A stretch of 64,000 nt of DNA, taken from NCBI GenBank assembly GCA_022414725.1, contig CM039464.1:46323481-46387480 (forward strand), read 5' to 3'. Below are positions 1 to 12,990 of the stretch, piece by piece. A model generated the notes under the pieces. That model saw only the letters and a list, made by a program, of their open reading frames with translations. It ran no database searches and was not told the DNA's origin. The translations under genes were made by a program, and so were the position numbers. The DNA comes from Microglena sp. YARC. Lineage: Eukaryota > Chlorophyta > Chlorophyceae > Chlamydomonadales > Chlamydomonadaceae. Every line of letters starts with the position of its first letter. Position 1 is the stretch's first letter.

Positions 1-439
1 CCGTAAAGACTTCTTCAATGACGATTCTTGGTGGCAATCTAATAATGAACTCAAGAATCCATCATCAATCATCCGCCTTGGCAGTGCTCGTAGGGGTCGT
101 GTAGTAACTTGAAGTGTGAAATCTTGGTGTACATGGCTCAGAGAACTAGCAATTTGGCTGCTCGCGTCGTTTGGCAGTTCATGGTAGGACTGGTAGCTTT
201 GAAATTAGGGTCTCCGTCGTTTACTTGCGCATTTTGTTGGGGATTTCATAAAAGGCTGCTCTTATTTAGCCCTTCTGATAATAGATCACGAATCTTGTTT
301 TTGTCGAGATTTGGCGAATCCTAAAGCCTATTTGGCCACACCTGGGTTACTTCTACAACTACACTCAGACTCAGACTTCTCTCTCTCTCTCTCTCTCTTC
401 TCCCCCCCACTATATATTTGGCAGGTTGTTACATCGAAC

Positions 440-545
440 TAGGTTGAGGTCTAGCCGAATAAATAAAGAAAATACAGAAATACAACGCCTTATCTTACAA
501 GGCGTGAGAGTTGAGGGGCGCCTTATTGCAGCCCTTCGGATGCAC
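440..545 (-). repeat. LINE 3'-end relic, macrosatellite copy 1
   Basis: Read on the minus strand, this has a GC-rich segment, a short hairpin (CGCCTTG-type stem) and an A/T-rich tail. It is the same 3' signature as the LINE at 17117-19345 and the relic at 52911. This copy carries several extra bases relative to copies 3 and 4. Confidence 0.55.
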
Positions 546-840
546 TGGGGGAAATCACCTAAGGTATAGCCAAAATAGTTACGTAATTCAAGATATTATC
601 CTTCTTCCAGACAGACTGTTGAACAAAAAAATCAACAAACTTGCCAGTTTAGAATTAAAACCTTGATTGAAAATGTGGAACTACAGTGAGCCATCTAGGT
701 ACGGAATTCTAGGGACCCAGGTTTGTGTAAACAGCAACAAATAACTTTTTAGGGCTGAATCGTTCACAATCGCGAGGTTGGATCTCACGATGTCAACCTC
801 GAGGGATTAATCCGCTGGATTTGGCCTGGCTGAGTTTCAT

Positions 841-1170
841 GACCTCTGAGAACGGCATCATGCAACCTACTATTACGGGCTACTGCAACATCATGCAACT
901 GCTGAATGAGCTTCCTCAATCATGCAACCTATAGGGCTACCTCCACATAATGCAACCTATAGGGGCTATATCAAAATATTGCAGGTTACCTATATGGGCC
1001 GCTACCTCCAACATCATGCAACCTACAGGGGCCTTACCTCACATCATGCATCTATGTAGGGGCTACTCAATATCATGCAACCTAGATAGGGTCTACCCCA
1101 ACATAATGCAACTGTTATAGGGGCTACCTCAATATAATGCAAGACTATAGGCGGGTCCTCTCATCGTTGG
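841..1170 (+). repeat. 29-bp minisatellite, macrosatellite copy 1 (short remnant)
   Basis: Degenerate repeats of a 29-bp unit containing CATGCAACCTATAGGGGCTA. Only about 330 bp is recognisable here, against about 1.4 kb in the other copies. Beyond 1170 the pattern dissolves into noise-like sequence. Confidence 0.8.
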
Positions 1171-1174
1171 ACAA

Positions 1175-3475
1175 CTCCTAACTTTTCAGTGTGCACATCT
1201 TCGCGGTCATATAGAGAGGTGGTCGGAATGGATAGGGCGCAGGTAATCTCAGAGGGTACTAGCACACACTAACACGCGTGGCTGTACCTCGAGAGCAGCA
1301 GGGAGATATATGCATAACGCCTACAGTGTTGGGTCGTAAGCGTTCGCCCACCATGGAGATTGCAAAACAACGTAGTAGAGGGAGCATGGATAGCCTTGAG
1401 GTGTTTGAGATATCTGCGGGGCGCCTGGTCCTAGAAGGGGGGTACGCGTGGGTGGATCGACGGTATGGAGGGGTTGCTAACCTGCGACAATTAGTGATGA
1501 GAACGCATACCTATAAGGGGTCTACAATATAGAATGACCTATTAGTACAAAAGGCTCAGTTGGCTTTCTGAACGCTGGGGCGAACCGTCCACACTTGCGA
1601 GACAAGGTCATAGCACACACGTCACAAAAGAGGACTAGTCTTTGTCAGCTATCTTAGGACTACCAGTATGTCTTACACCATACAGCGTGGCTAATCACTG
1701 CACCATGTCAAGCGATTAGTTTATGTGCGAGCGCGCTCTTACTAACTCAATGTATCAAATTGCTCTACACTATTGATTTCGTATGGCGACGTTTAAGGGT
1801 CTAAACGACTAAATATACCATCTTATCTTTAGAACATATTTGACCTAAAATTAGTATGCGGAGCCTACATTCTTTAATGGGATCTCTTACGAGGTGGCGC
1901 CTCACTCTCAGATCATTCCATAGTGCTAGTCGTGCTACTGGGCTTCTAGTATACCTTTGAGCAAGACACCGCATAGACTAATGGCCACAAAAAACTCACA
2001 CACAAATAGTACACGACGCATGCGCTTAATTTTTCTACTTCTTATGCCATGGACTATCAATGCATAAACCTCACTTTGGCGGCGCCCTAGGAATTTTATG
2101 AGTATCCAGATGCGTATTTGCAAGCGGCCTATCCTGTGGTTTACGCTCTCGCGTGGTATCGATTTAGCATGTAGATGTGCTCGCTAACGAGTTGAATGGG
2201 ATTTCTGGGACATGTACGTTCGTCGGATACGTAACAGCACGCAGGGGTTCTCCTGGGCATCTTTTTTGGGACGTCAATTTATATTTTTATTCTATCTTGG
2301 GCTGTACACAGGACATTGCGTAATTAGCTCACATACCTATATTAACTGATGAGGGCTATCTGTATACATATTAATCTCATATAGGCATATACTTATGTTT
2401 AGGGTTGTAGATCTGTGGGGGACTCGTAATTACGGCTCACTCAGCAGTACTATATAGTATCTCATATACCTAGTCACGGGTGCTACTAATTGCAGATTAC
2501 GTGCGACATAATTGACTATAGCCTGGTGGATTGATCGGTGCTTAGAGATTGAGAACATCGATATGATGAGTTGTGATACTACTCTCGATAACCTATAATG
2601 TCGCTACCTAAGAGGATACCTCATAGGACATATATGAATGCGTCAGGTAGTGGGTTCTGCCGCAATGAGATCATAGAATGCACACTATACTCTTCATAAT
2701 GTGATTGGCATACTCATCATTGGCATTATCACCCCTAGACAGCTTATGCTATGACATAGGCTCTGTGTAGTTCTATCTCGACCACGTATTCAGGGGCTAA
2801 CCATAGTTAAATGACTCGCCTATACTTTAAGGAGTTGCTATAACCCTCTCACTCAATTTGTTCTTATAATCTCTGGTCATCTTTAGTCATGCGCTGATGC
2901 GTGTGTGTGTTTTCGGGTATCTGAATATATAGCATCGGCATCAATTGATACTATATATGGAGTGCTAACATTAGTATACTCTCAGTAGGATGACTAGAGC
3001 TCGTCTGTGTATGCTAGAGAGATAGCTAACCTTCTGGGATGTGCATCATTGAAAGGGCTCACTCGGTCATCTTAGCATGTCTCTCACTCATATCTAACTG
3101 TCTGCTATATGAGTGTGAAGATGGTTGGACGTCCACTTGTGGGCTGTATATGTTAAATGCGCATCATTCAATGTATTAGGGTAATAACTATAATCATTAA
3201 TAGGCAGCTCATAGTTAATTTGTAGAATAGTCTGTCAGCTCGCGTATTGGTTCACGCTCTGACTAACGGTCATAACAACGGCGCCCAGGAACAACAGGCA
3301 GATAGGAGTGTCTGCGTCTGGGGACATGAGAGATAGATGTAGATACCAGCGATCATGTGTGTTAAGAAACTGGCAGAGCTCTTGTGGCACATCGCCTCGA
3401 TCCTAAACCGCTGCTCACTCCGAAGTTGTATCGGCGTTGTATGTTAGTTCTGAGGCATCGAGAGTAAGCTAGGTC
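1175..3475. other. Noise-like stretch replacing the minisatellite
   Basis: About 2.3 kb with no ORF of note and no internal repeat, sitting where the other three copies carry the 29-bp array. Shreds of the array motif can be seen (for example CCTATAAGGGGTCTACAATA near 1511), and homology to the other copies resumes near 3480. I read it as a very error-rich rendering of the array rather than a separate locus, but genuine unrelated DNA is possible. Confidence 0.5.
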
Positions 3476-4186
3476 TGGCATTGGAATAGGTTAGAGTCTG
3501 GCATCGAAGTAGGTATTATACATTCGAATTAGAAGGGAATGCAAGGGGCAGTTGGGGTTGCTTCGCAGGGGCGCGTAGGTAGGCATGAATGTATTGTGCT
3601 CTCTCGTAAGAGGCAGTACCTGGAAAGTCGGTAGGAGTTGCTTGAGTTCAAAGAGGTTGCTCGCAGCAATTTAAGAATGTAGCTCGTTGAACGTAGGGCA
3701 GACTGTTTGGTAGCTTTGCTACAGCTGAATAAATATTAAATCTCTCTCGCGGGGCATTCTACCTTTTCAGTCGCTTACAGGGACTGCTGAAGATCACTCT
3801 TCAGTCGCTATTATGTTTGCGGTTTACGCTCCCCCCCCCTGGTACGTTAAGTAGGGACTGAGCAACCTCTTTTCCAGTGCTGTGTAGCGAGCAACCTCTC
3901 CGAGGCAACCTCGAGCAAACCTCTTCGATTCAACCTCTTCCGTTCGTAGCAACTTCTTGGAGCAAACTTCTCCAATCCAAAGGCACGCCAGTTTTCTCTA
4001 ATTCCTCTTCTCTATTTCCTTTCGATTTTTTCCTGTTAGTCGTGTACTTTCCATCTCACGGCACCCGGCCAAGTTTAACAAATTAAATATCGCGTGCGAT
4101 TCTTGGTGGCGGCAACAGTCGAGTTAGGCGATCAAGCCACCGCCGATGTGCGTTCTGTCTCTTTCTTTCTTTCTTTCTACTCTACC

Positions 4187-4327
4187 ATGAGCAAGGCTCT
4201 GAAACAGCGCTCGCTTCATCCTGCGAGGGACACTGGTCGCGGACTTACAGCTCGAGGGGTTGATGCTCCTGTAGCTGGAAATGAGGCCCAGAATAAGAAG
4301 GAGCTCCATGCAATTCACAACTTCAGA
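4187..4327 (+). other. Exon-like ORF, macrosatellite copy 1
   Basis: Starts ACCATGAGCAAGGCTCTGAA after a CTTT-rich pyrimidine stretch and ends at a splice-donor-like CAGA|GTGAGT. This copy has indels that shift the frame. See the cleaner copy at 16549. Confidence 0.35.
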
Positions 4328-4476
4328 GTGAGTGGTGTGTGTGTGCGTGCTTGCATTGCATGAGACCTTCGGGGTGGAGTGTGGTGTGTGCATGCATGAC
4401 ATGAGACCTCAGGGGTGAGTGTGTGTGTGTGCATTGTATGAAACCTTCAGGGGTCAGTGTGTGAGTGTGTGTTCTC
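4328..4476 (+). repeat. TG-rich minisatellite, copy 1 (cut by gap)
   Basis: Runs of GT alternate with ATGAGACCTTCAGGGG-type blocks, forming an irregular 35-45 bp tandem repeat. It runs into the assembly gap at 4477. Confidence 0.85.
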
Positions 4477-5476
4477 NNNNNNNNNNNNNNNNNNNNNNNN
4501 NNNNNNNNNNNNNNNNNNNNNNNNNNNNNNNNNNNNNNNNNNNNNNNNNNNNNNNNNNNNNNNNNNNNNNNNNNNNNNNNNNNNNNNNNNNNNNNNNNNN
4601 NNNNNNNNNNNNNNNNNNNNNNNNNNNNNNNNNNNNNNNNNNNNNNNNNNNNNNNNNNNNNNNNNNNNNNNNNNNNNNNNNNNNNNNNNNNNNNNNNNNN
4701 NNNNNNNNNNNNNNNNNNNNNNNNNNNNNNNNNNNNNNNNNNNNNNNNNNNNNNNNNNNNNNNNNNNNNNNNNNNNNNNNNNNNNNNNNNNNNNNNNNNN
4801 NNNNNNNNNNNNNNNNNNNNNNNNNNNNNNNNNNNNNNNNNNNNNNNNNNNNNNNNNNNNNNNNNNNNNNNNNNNNNNNNNNNNNNNNNNNNNNNNNNNN
4901 NNNNNNNNNNNNNNNNNNNNNNNNNNNNNNNNNNNNNNNNNNNNNNNNNNNNNNNNNNNNNNNNNNNNNNNNNNNNNNNNNNNNNNNNNNNNNNNNNNNN
5001 NNNNNNNNNNNNNNNNNNNNNNNNNNNNNNNNNNNNNNNNNNNNNNNNNNNNNNNNNNNNNNNNNNNNNNNNNNNNNNNNNNNNNNNNNNNNNNNNNNNN
5101 NNNNNNNNNNNNNNNNNNNNNNNNNNNNNNNNNNNNNNNNNNNNNNNNNNNNNNNNNNNNNNNNNNNNNNNNNNNNNNNNNNNNNNNNNNNNNNNNNNNN
5201 NNNNNNNNNNNNNNNNNNNNNNNNNNNNNNNNNNNNNNNNNNNNNNNNNNNNNNNNNNNNNNNNNNNNNNNNNNNNNNNNNNNNNNNNNNNNNNNNNNNN
5301 NNNNNNNNNNNNNNNNNNNNNNNNNNNNNNNNNNNNNNNNNNNNNNNNNNNNNNNNNNNNNNNNNNNNNNNNNNNNNNNNNNNNNNNNNNNNNNNNNNNN
5401 NNNNNNNNNNNNNNNNNNNNNNNNNNNNNNNNNNNNNNNNNNNNNNNNNNNNNNNNNNNNNNNNNNNNNNNNNNNN
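4477..5476. other. Assembly gap of exactly 1000 N
   Basis: A round-number run of N is normally a scaffold placeholder of unknown true size. By comparison with copies 2 and 3, the missing part should hold the end of the TG-rich block and the 3' half of the LINE. Confidence 0.98.
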
Positions 5477-6490
5477 GACTCACCTGCCAAGTGGTGGGGG
5501 AGCTTACTGGACGGCTGGCCAGGGGTGTTTGTCCTAATGGCCGTCCAGTATGCTTGTGGTGGGTAGGAATTGCTCACATATGGGGGTATGGATAATCGGT
5601 CCAGATAGATGGAGCCTAAAGGCTATCAGTGGATTGTACGGGGTTGTTCGGGTGGTTACGTGCCTGAGGGCCGGTGGAGTAGGCAATAGTTGCGCTGCTA
5701 TATTGTTTTGGTTCTGGCTGATGTCAATACCCCTGGGTTGCTTGTAAAGGGCTTTGGCCAAATTCATGGAGGTATACCGCAGCCCAAGGGGGGCCAGGGC
5801 CTTCGGGCTGGGGATCTTGGCTGCATCGGTGTATAGCTGCTGGCATATGGGGGGTGAGTATATGGTAAGTTGCAAGGGTAGGTGTTGGGGGAGTTGTTGG
5901 TGTGTGGAGGAGTGGGGGTGGGGGGAGGAGGAGGGGGGGGGGGGGGGGGAAGTCCCAAGGGCATGTAGGATGAGTCGGAGAGCCTTGGGTGGTGGGGGAG
6001 GAGAGGTGGGCCCGGCCGATGGCAAGGGTTGGGGGTGGGTTGGATGCTCTCTCTGCTAGGAGCAGGGATGCAGGCGTGTCGCATAGCCTCATTCATGCTT
6101 GGGAAAGGGGTGGCCGGGCCGGGGCGGCCCAGGTTGGCGATGAGGAGAGTTGGTGCCCCTTTGTCCTTTGAAATGGTGGAGGTGATTTCCGCCACCAGTC
6201 AGATGGACGGTTGGCAGATAATGAGGGCCCGGCTGGGATGGTAATCTAGGACCTGGGACTCCAGGGGTGGGTGTGGGTGTTTCGTAGGCTGTTGCTTTGT
6301 GTGTGGACAAGAGGAGGGTGCGGGTTGGGAGGAAGTGAGTTTTGGCTGGCTTGGCACTGGTGAGTGCCCATCTGACTGCCTTCTGGCTTCCTTATATTAA
6401 TCCTGCAGGAGTGTCATCACTGATGCTCCTGTCCATGGGTCAAGAGTATGGGGTCTGGGCTTGGGCTTGTTTGATTAATACATGCTTTGA
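5477..6490 (-). pseudogene. LINE fragment, macrosatellite copy 1
   Basis: Minus-strand sequence homologous to 18500-19345, covering the region before and at the start of the RNase H domain. Pieces of the Pro-rich linker and of the motif around INPGGIDIT (DNA near 5730) are readable, but indels shift the frame repeatedly. Its 3' portion lies in the gap. Confidence 0.7.
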
Positions 6491-7432
6491 TTTGATTTGT
6501 ATATGTTCTGCCGAAGATGGCGAGCAGCCTTAAAGGCTTGGAGCAATATTAACCTTAAGTTCGATTCACAGTACTGGCAGACAAACTTATGTATAGTGTG
6601 CCCTTCACATCGATTCCCCTTTGACTCCGGTCAACACACGCGGATCACATTAGGATTCCAGTTGGCGGGGGCAGGACATGTATCATCAGATTGTTTGGGG
6701 TCCAGTTCAATTAATGCGTATTCGCTAACAAGCCCCTTCTGCCATGGTTGGGTAGAGATATGTTGTTTCCCCCTCTAGCAATTAATATTCAACTGCATGA
6801 CAGACTAGCGCAAATTGCGTCAACTATCATTGCTAGCTGGAGTATAATACCCAAGGCATTTCAATCATGGTTGGGAAAGTCATTGGGCCTATTTGGTTAC
6901 CCTTTCTATGTATTCTGTTTATATCTTAGCATGAATTGCCGTTCAATCATTTAAGTCAAAGACAGCTAATATTTAGGGTCGATTGATTGAACACCTCGTT
7001 TTATAGAACCGTAAAAGACTATCCAAGATAATCTTGGTGGCAATCTAAATATGAACTGCAGAAGTCCATCATCAATCATCCGCCTTGGCAGTGTCGAAGG
7101 TCGTGGTAGAACTTGAATTGTGAATCTTGGGTTACATGGCTCCAACTAGCAACTTGGCTGCTCGGTCTCTTGGCACGTTCATCGGTAAGACTGGTAGCTT
7201 TGAAAATTAGGGTCTCCGTCGTTTACTTGCGATTTGTTGGGATTTCATAAAGGCTGCTCTTATTTAGCCCCTTCTGATATAGATCACGAATCTGTTTTCG
7301 AGATTTGCGAATCCCTACGCCTAATTTGGCTACACCTGGACTTCTAGCAACTACACTCCAGACTCTCTCATCTCTCTCTCCCCCACTATAATTGGTTCAG
7401 GTTGTTACACAGACTAGGTTAGGTTAGCCGAA

Positions 7433-7508
7433 TAGATAAAGAAATACAGAAATACAACGCCTTATTACAAGGCGTGAGGTTGAGGGGCCAGCTCCTTTAC
7501 GCGAGCAC
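7433..7508 (-). repeat. LINE 3'-end relic, macrosatellite copy 2
   Basis: Second copy of the GCCTTATTACAAGGCG hairpin with the adjoining GGGGCCAGC block. It belongs to the same family as 440-545. Confidence 0.6.
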
Positions 7509-7788
7509 TGGGGGAACATCACCCAAGGTATAGGCCAAATAGTAATCCAGAGATACCTTCTTCCAGACAGATGTTTGAACAAAAAATCAACAAACTTGCA
7601 GTTAGACTTAAAACTTGATTGAAAATGAAATAAGTGAGCCATCTAGGTACGAACTAGGGACCCAGGTTTGGTGTAAAGCAGAAAACAAATAACTTTTCAG
7701 GGCTGATCGTTCACATCGCGATGGGAAACTCCCACGATGTCAAGGCCTCGAGGGATAACCGCTGGATTTGGCCTGGCTGAGTTTCTGA

Positions 7789-9182
7789 CCTCAACATCAT
7801 GCAACCTATAGGGGCTAACCCTCAACATCATGCAATCTGAATGAGCTTTCTCAACATCTGCAACCTATAGGGGCTACCTCCAATAATGCAACCTATAGGG
7901 GCTATAATCAAAATAATGCAACCTACTATGGGATACCTCAACATCATGCAACGCTACAGGGGCTACCTCCACATCATGCAATCTATAGGGGCTACCTCAA
8001 TATCATGCCAACCTAATATGGGGCTACCTCCACCATAAGCAATTAATAGGGGCTACCTCATATATAATGCACCTATAGGGGCTACAATATGATGCAACCT
8101 CAAAGAGTACCTCACATATAGATGAGGATCAACACCAGTGCAACCTACAGGGCTACCTTGACACCTTATCTTATTAACTCTATAGGGGCTATTATCAATT
8201 TCCATGCAACCTTGTAGGGGTTACTCAACATCATCTGCAACCTATAGGGGCCTACCCAATTAATGCAACCTATAGGGGCTACCTTGACACCATGCAAAAT
8301 CAAAGGGCTAACCTCAACATCATGCAACTCAAAGGGGCTACCTCAACACGCATGCAACTACAGGGGGCTACCTTGACACATGCAACATTAGGGGCTATTC
8401 ACTCTTCATCCACCTGCAAGCGGCTACCTCAACATCATGCACGTATGGGGCTTATCTCCTCAAATCCAAGGGGGCTACTTCACACATGCAACTACAGGGT
8501 TGTGTACCTTGAACCATGCAACTATAGGGGCTCCTTATGTTGGGCGCTACCTTTATACATCTATGCAACTATAGGGGGCTATCCCATATATTTCATGCAA
8601 TCTGATATAGCTTCCTCACATCAGCAAACCTATAGGTGGTCTCCAACATCTCATCAACTATAGGGGCACTCCATCATCATGCAACCTATAGGGGCTTCAT
8701 CAACAATGCAACCTATAGGGGTCCTCAACATCATGCATCATATAGGGGCTACGTCGACAACAGCTAAGCTAGAGGCTACCTCAACTCATGCAACTATAGG
8801 TCTACTCAATCATTATCATATCTCAAGGGGCTACTCACATTCATCACCACATTGCATGCATCCTCATCACCATGCAGATTCAGGGGGCTTACCCTTTATA
8901 AATACTGCATACTTTACGGGGTACCTCATCTTTCTTACATCTTCATCATGCCATTGCATCCTGAAAGGGCTACTTCATCTTGGTATACAAACCCACATCA
9001 TCAATGCAACCTATAAGGGCTACTCAATCTTAGTGCAACCTCATCAATTGGATGCAACCTTCTCATCATAGCATCCTGAAAGGGCTACCTCATCTCTGCA
9101 TCAACCTCACACCCTGCAAGGTGGACAGGGCTACTTTCATCTTGTGTGCAACCTCATCAAAGTATGAAACTCATCATGCAGC
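7789..9182 (+). repeat. 29-bp minisatellite array, copy 2
   Basis: About 45 degenerate units built on CATGCAACCTATAGGGGCTA plus CCTCAACAT. Variants read CTCAAGGGG and CTACAGGGG. The last 300 bp drift to a longer CATCCTGAAAGGGCTACTTC type. Many single-base insertions and deletions break the period compared with copy 4. Confidence 0.9.
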
Positions 9183-10044
9183 TCAGTACTTTTAGACAAG
9201 TAGCAGTGCTCCTCATATCGAAGTTCCACCCTCCAACCATACATAGGCGCAGGAAAACGAAGAAGAGCGCGGCGATGAATGGGTCGCGACATAGTAACAA
9301 GTTGGGCAACCTCCCTAAAAGGCCTCATCGAAGTTTGTATTGCTTCGTAGTAAGTTTCTGGGCACGAAGTAGCTAGGTCTGGCATTTGTGATATAGGTAG
9401 GTTCGGCATCGAAGTAGGTATAACATCGAATTAGAAGGAAGAAGGGGCAGTTGGGGTTGCTTTCGCCCAGCCGAGGTAGCTAAAGTTGTGTCATCAAGAG
9501 GTCTAGTCTATAGTTCGATGAAAGTTGCTTGTGAGTTTCAAAGGTTGCTCGCAGCATAAAAAGTAGCTCGTTGAGTTAGCAAGATGTTGGTTGCTTGCTA
9601 AGCCTTGAAAAAATATCCTGCGGGGCATCACACTTTCAGTCCCTGACGGACTTGCTGAAGATCACTCTTCAGTCCTATTATGTTGCGGTTTAGCCCCCCC
9701 CCCCTGGTAGGGTCTATAAAGTAGGGACTGAGCAACCTCTTTTCCCAGGGTGTAACGCGAGCAACCTCTCCGAGCAAACAGCTCGAGCACCTCTTCGAGC
9801 AACTCTTCCGTTCGAGCACTTCTTGGAGCAACCTTCTCCCAATTCAAGGCACGCCATTTTTCTCTAATACTCTTCTCTATTTCCTTCTTTTTTCCTGTTT
9901 AGTGTGTACTTTCTCATCTCACGGCACCCGGGCCAGTTTAACAAATAATATCGCGTGCGATTCTTGGTGCGGCACCGTCGAGTTAGGCATCAAGCCACGC
10001 CGATGTGCGTTTCTGTCTCTTTCTTTTCTTTCTTTCTCTCTACC

Positions 10045-10189
10045 ATGAGGCAAGGATCTGAAACAGGCTCGCTTCAATCTGCGAGGGGAACTGGTCGCGG
10101 ACTTACAGCTCGAGGGGTTCGATGCTCCTGTACTGGAAAATGAGGCCCAGAATAAGAAGGAGCTCCATGCATTTCACAACACCTTCAGA
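10045..10189 (+). other. Exon-like ORF, macrosatellite copy 2
   Basis: Indel-bearing copy of the segment described at 16549. The frame is lost early and the donor is degraded to CAGAGTTAGT. Confidence 0.3.
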
Positions 10190-10475
10190 GTTAGTGTGTT
10201 GTGTGGCGTCATTTGCATTGCATCGAGACCTTCCGGGGTGACGTGTGTGTGTGCATGGCATGACATGAAGACCTTCAGGGGTGAGTGTGTGTGTGTGCAA
10301 TTGTATAAACTTCAGGGGTCATGTGTGAGTGTGTTGTTTCATGGCATGAGACGCATTTATGTTGTTCGTGTGTGTGTGCATGGATGAGACCTTTCAGTTG
10401 TGTGTGTGGTGTTGTGTGTGCATGGTATGAGACCTTCATGTGTTGCGTGTGTGTGTGTGTGTGTGCGTGCGCCGT
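10190..10475 (+). repeat. TG-rich minisatellite, copy 2
   Basis: GT runs interleaved with ATGAGACCTTCA blocks; same family as 16690-16985. Confidence 0.85.
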
Positions 10476-10616
10476 GTCATCGTCTTAGTATTACAGGTTC
10501 ACCACAGATTCGGTCTAGTTATTCTGCAAGTCTTACCAGCAAGTAGCAGTAGATATATATATAACCCTATTAACGCCGCTTAGACGCTCGCTTAACAAAA
10601 CCAAGCATGTGGCGCA

Positions 10617-10710
10617 ATACATACAATAAATATATCGTATCGCCTTGTTTACGAGGCGTGTGGTTGAAGGGGGCCAGCCCGTTTGCTTTCACTGGGGCCA
10701 CAACTCAAAA

Positions 10711-10745
<35 letters not shown>

Positions 10746-12990
10746 CTATCATCCACCTGGGGGAGATTGTGGGCGTGTTCCCATGTGTCTTCTGCGACGC
10801 GACAATGGACTGGAAGGAAGAACAGGGGCATGGGTGTGGAGTTTGGATGCAGAGCTTGAGGGCGGCTAACATTAGGAGATACCTAAGCGGTGAGGTTGGG
10901 AAGTGCAATTGATAGGTATGGTCCCTGTGGTACCCAATGTAACAAATGAGTATATAACTTAATATCCCTGGTTTTTTTAGAGGCCTGTGCCTAGGGTCTT
11001 GTGTTGATTCCCCTTTTTCGCATATTTTAACCAAATGGTTGGTGTTCAGAGGCAGTAGCCGACTTCAACTATGTGGATGGGGGGACATGAGGTGGGATTG
11101 GAGCATGTTTGTTTTGATCCGGGGTCAAGAGGAGGTCTGGTCTGAGTTTGTCTCTCAGGTGGTTTTGGGCATGTTCCTGTGGGGGTGTTCAGCCACAAAG
11201 GGCGGCGCTGTTTCCCCAGTACTCACTGGGAGGTCCTCCAGTTTGCCAGCGTCATGATACATAAGTTTTTCTTTCTGTTCCCCTTCGGCCACTGGCCTTT
11301 TTGTAATTTAATTGTACTGCAATGGTTGTGCCGATTAATATACTCTCAGTCAAGGTTGAGTGCTTGCAGCCGCGCCAGCATGTGTACTTGCCTCATCTTG
11401 GCAGTTGACAAAGGGGTAGGTTTCTGATGAGGGTGGGGTGAAGGTTTGCTACCATATGGCATTTTCCAAATAGGTATCCAGCTCTTGTTCCATAGGCGGC
11501 CCCACCCTAGGCTTTATGGATTTGAATCTTCTGCCATTCAGGGGACGGTGCCTGCTGCCAGAAGTAGTGTGGCTAGCTTGTGGGAGGTGCTCAGGGGATG
11601 CTATGGTCCCACAGTGAGCGTATATGCCATGCTGTTTGGTCCTCCCTGTGTGTGATTTTGTGTGTGTGTGTGTGGGTGGGGGGGGTAGCCTTGACCCCCT
11701 GGTGAAGGTTGGGTGTTGCTATCTCTGGGGGCAGGGTGCCGTCAGCTGCCACCGAGATGCAGGAACAGATGGCTCAGAATATGTCCATGTGAGCCAACCT
11801 CTCCTATAATTGTTAGGGACAGAGGTATTTTTAAGGAAGTGGGCGGCTTTCTTGGCCAGTTTATCTGGCTCCTGATTGCCATGGATACCTGCATGGGACC
11901 TCACCTTGGCCAGAGTGGTGGGGGAGCTACTAAGGACTCTGGCCAGGAGGTGTTTTCCAAAATGGCCTCAAGGATATGAATTCGTGGGGTAAGTTCCTCA
12001 ACATAGTGGGGGTTATGGATACAGTCTCCGAATGAGATGGAGCCTACAAAGGCTATCAGTGTGTAGATGGTTACGGGGGTTGTTTCGGGGTGTTCGTGCT
12101 AGGGCCTGGTGGATAGCGCATAGTTCTGCTATATTGTTGGTTCTGGTGATGTCAATACCCCCTGGGTTGATTGTACAAAGCTTGGCCCGACAATGGAGAG
12201 TATAACCGCAGCTCCCCAAGGGGGCCGGGCCCTCGGGCTGGGGATACCTGGCTGCATCGGTGTATAGCTGCTGGCCTACATGGGGGGTGCTTTGGTAGTT
12301 GCAGGGGTAAGGTGTTGGGGGGAGTGTGTGTGTGGGTGGTGGGTGGGTGGGGGAGGGGGGGGGGGAAGTCCAAGGGGCATGTAGGATGAGTGCGGAGAGC
12401 CTTGGGTGGTGGGGGGAAGGAGAGGTGGGCAGGGCCGATGGCAGGGGGTTGGGGGTGGGTTTGGATGCTTTTGTGGGAGGGATGCAGGCGGTGCATAGCC
12501 TCATTCCATGCTTGGGAAAGCGGGGTGGCCGGGCCGGGGCGGCCCAGGTTGGCGATGAGGAGGAGTTGGTGCCCCTTTGTCCTTGAAATGGTGGAGGTGA
12601 TTTCTCCCCCCAGTCCAGATGGACGGTTGAGGCAGATAATGAGGGCCCCGGCTGGGATGGTATCTAGGACCTGGACCCAGGGTGTGGGTGGTGGGTGTTG
12701 TTTGTGGGACCAAGGAGGGAGGCTGTGGTGCTTTGTGTGTGGGACCAGGAGTTGTATCCAAAGGAAGCCCCCGGTGGCGGGTTTGGAGGAGTGAAGTTTT
12801 TGGCTGCCTTGGCACTGGTGAAGTGCCCATCTTCGACTGCCTTCTTTGGGGAGGTCCTTATTTGCTGGTTATCCTGCAGGGAGTGTATCACTGATGCTCC
12901 TGTCTGAATCTGATGTGGATGAGTTGCATGAGATGGGTAAGAGTATGGGTCTGGGCTTGGGCTTGATTTGTATATTAAAACGTAATGGCT
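10617..12990 (-). pseudogene. LINE 3' half, macrosatellite copy 2
   Basis: Minus-strand LINE homologous to copy 3 (17117-19345): Pro-rich linker, RNase H pieces (for example TNNIAELCAIHQALARTP near 12090-12140), a KVRSHAGIHGNQE block near 11900, then the 3' region with a 35-base G run (10711-10745, C on the coding strand). Frameshifts scatter the product over many short frames. Confidence 0.75.

Noticed and set aside
4323..5595. Frames of about 370 codons across 4477-5476
   Set aside because: They consist of translated N; the gap holds no information.
10649..10869. Poly-Gly / poly-Pro ORFs
   Set aside because: Produced by the G35 run in the LINE 3' region.
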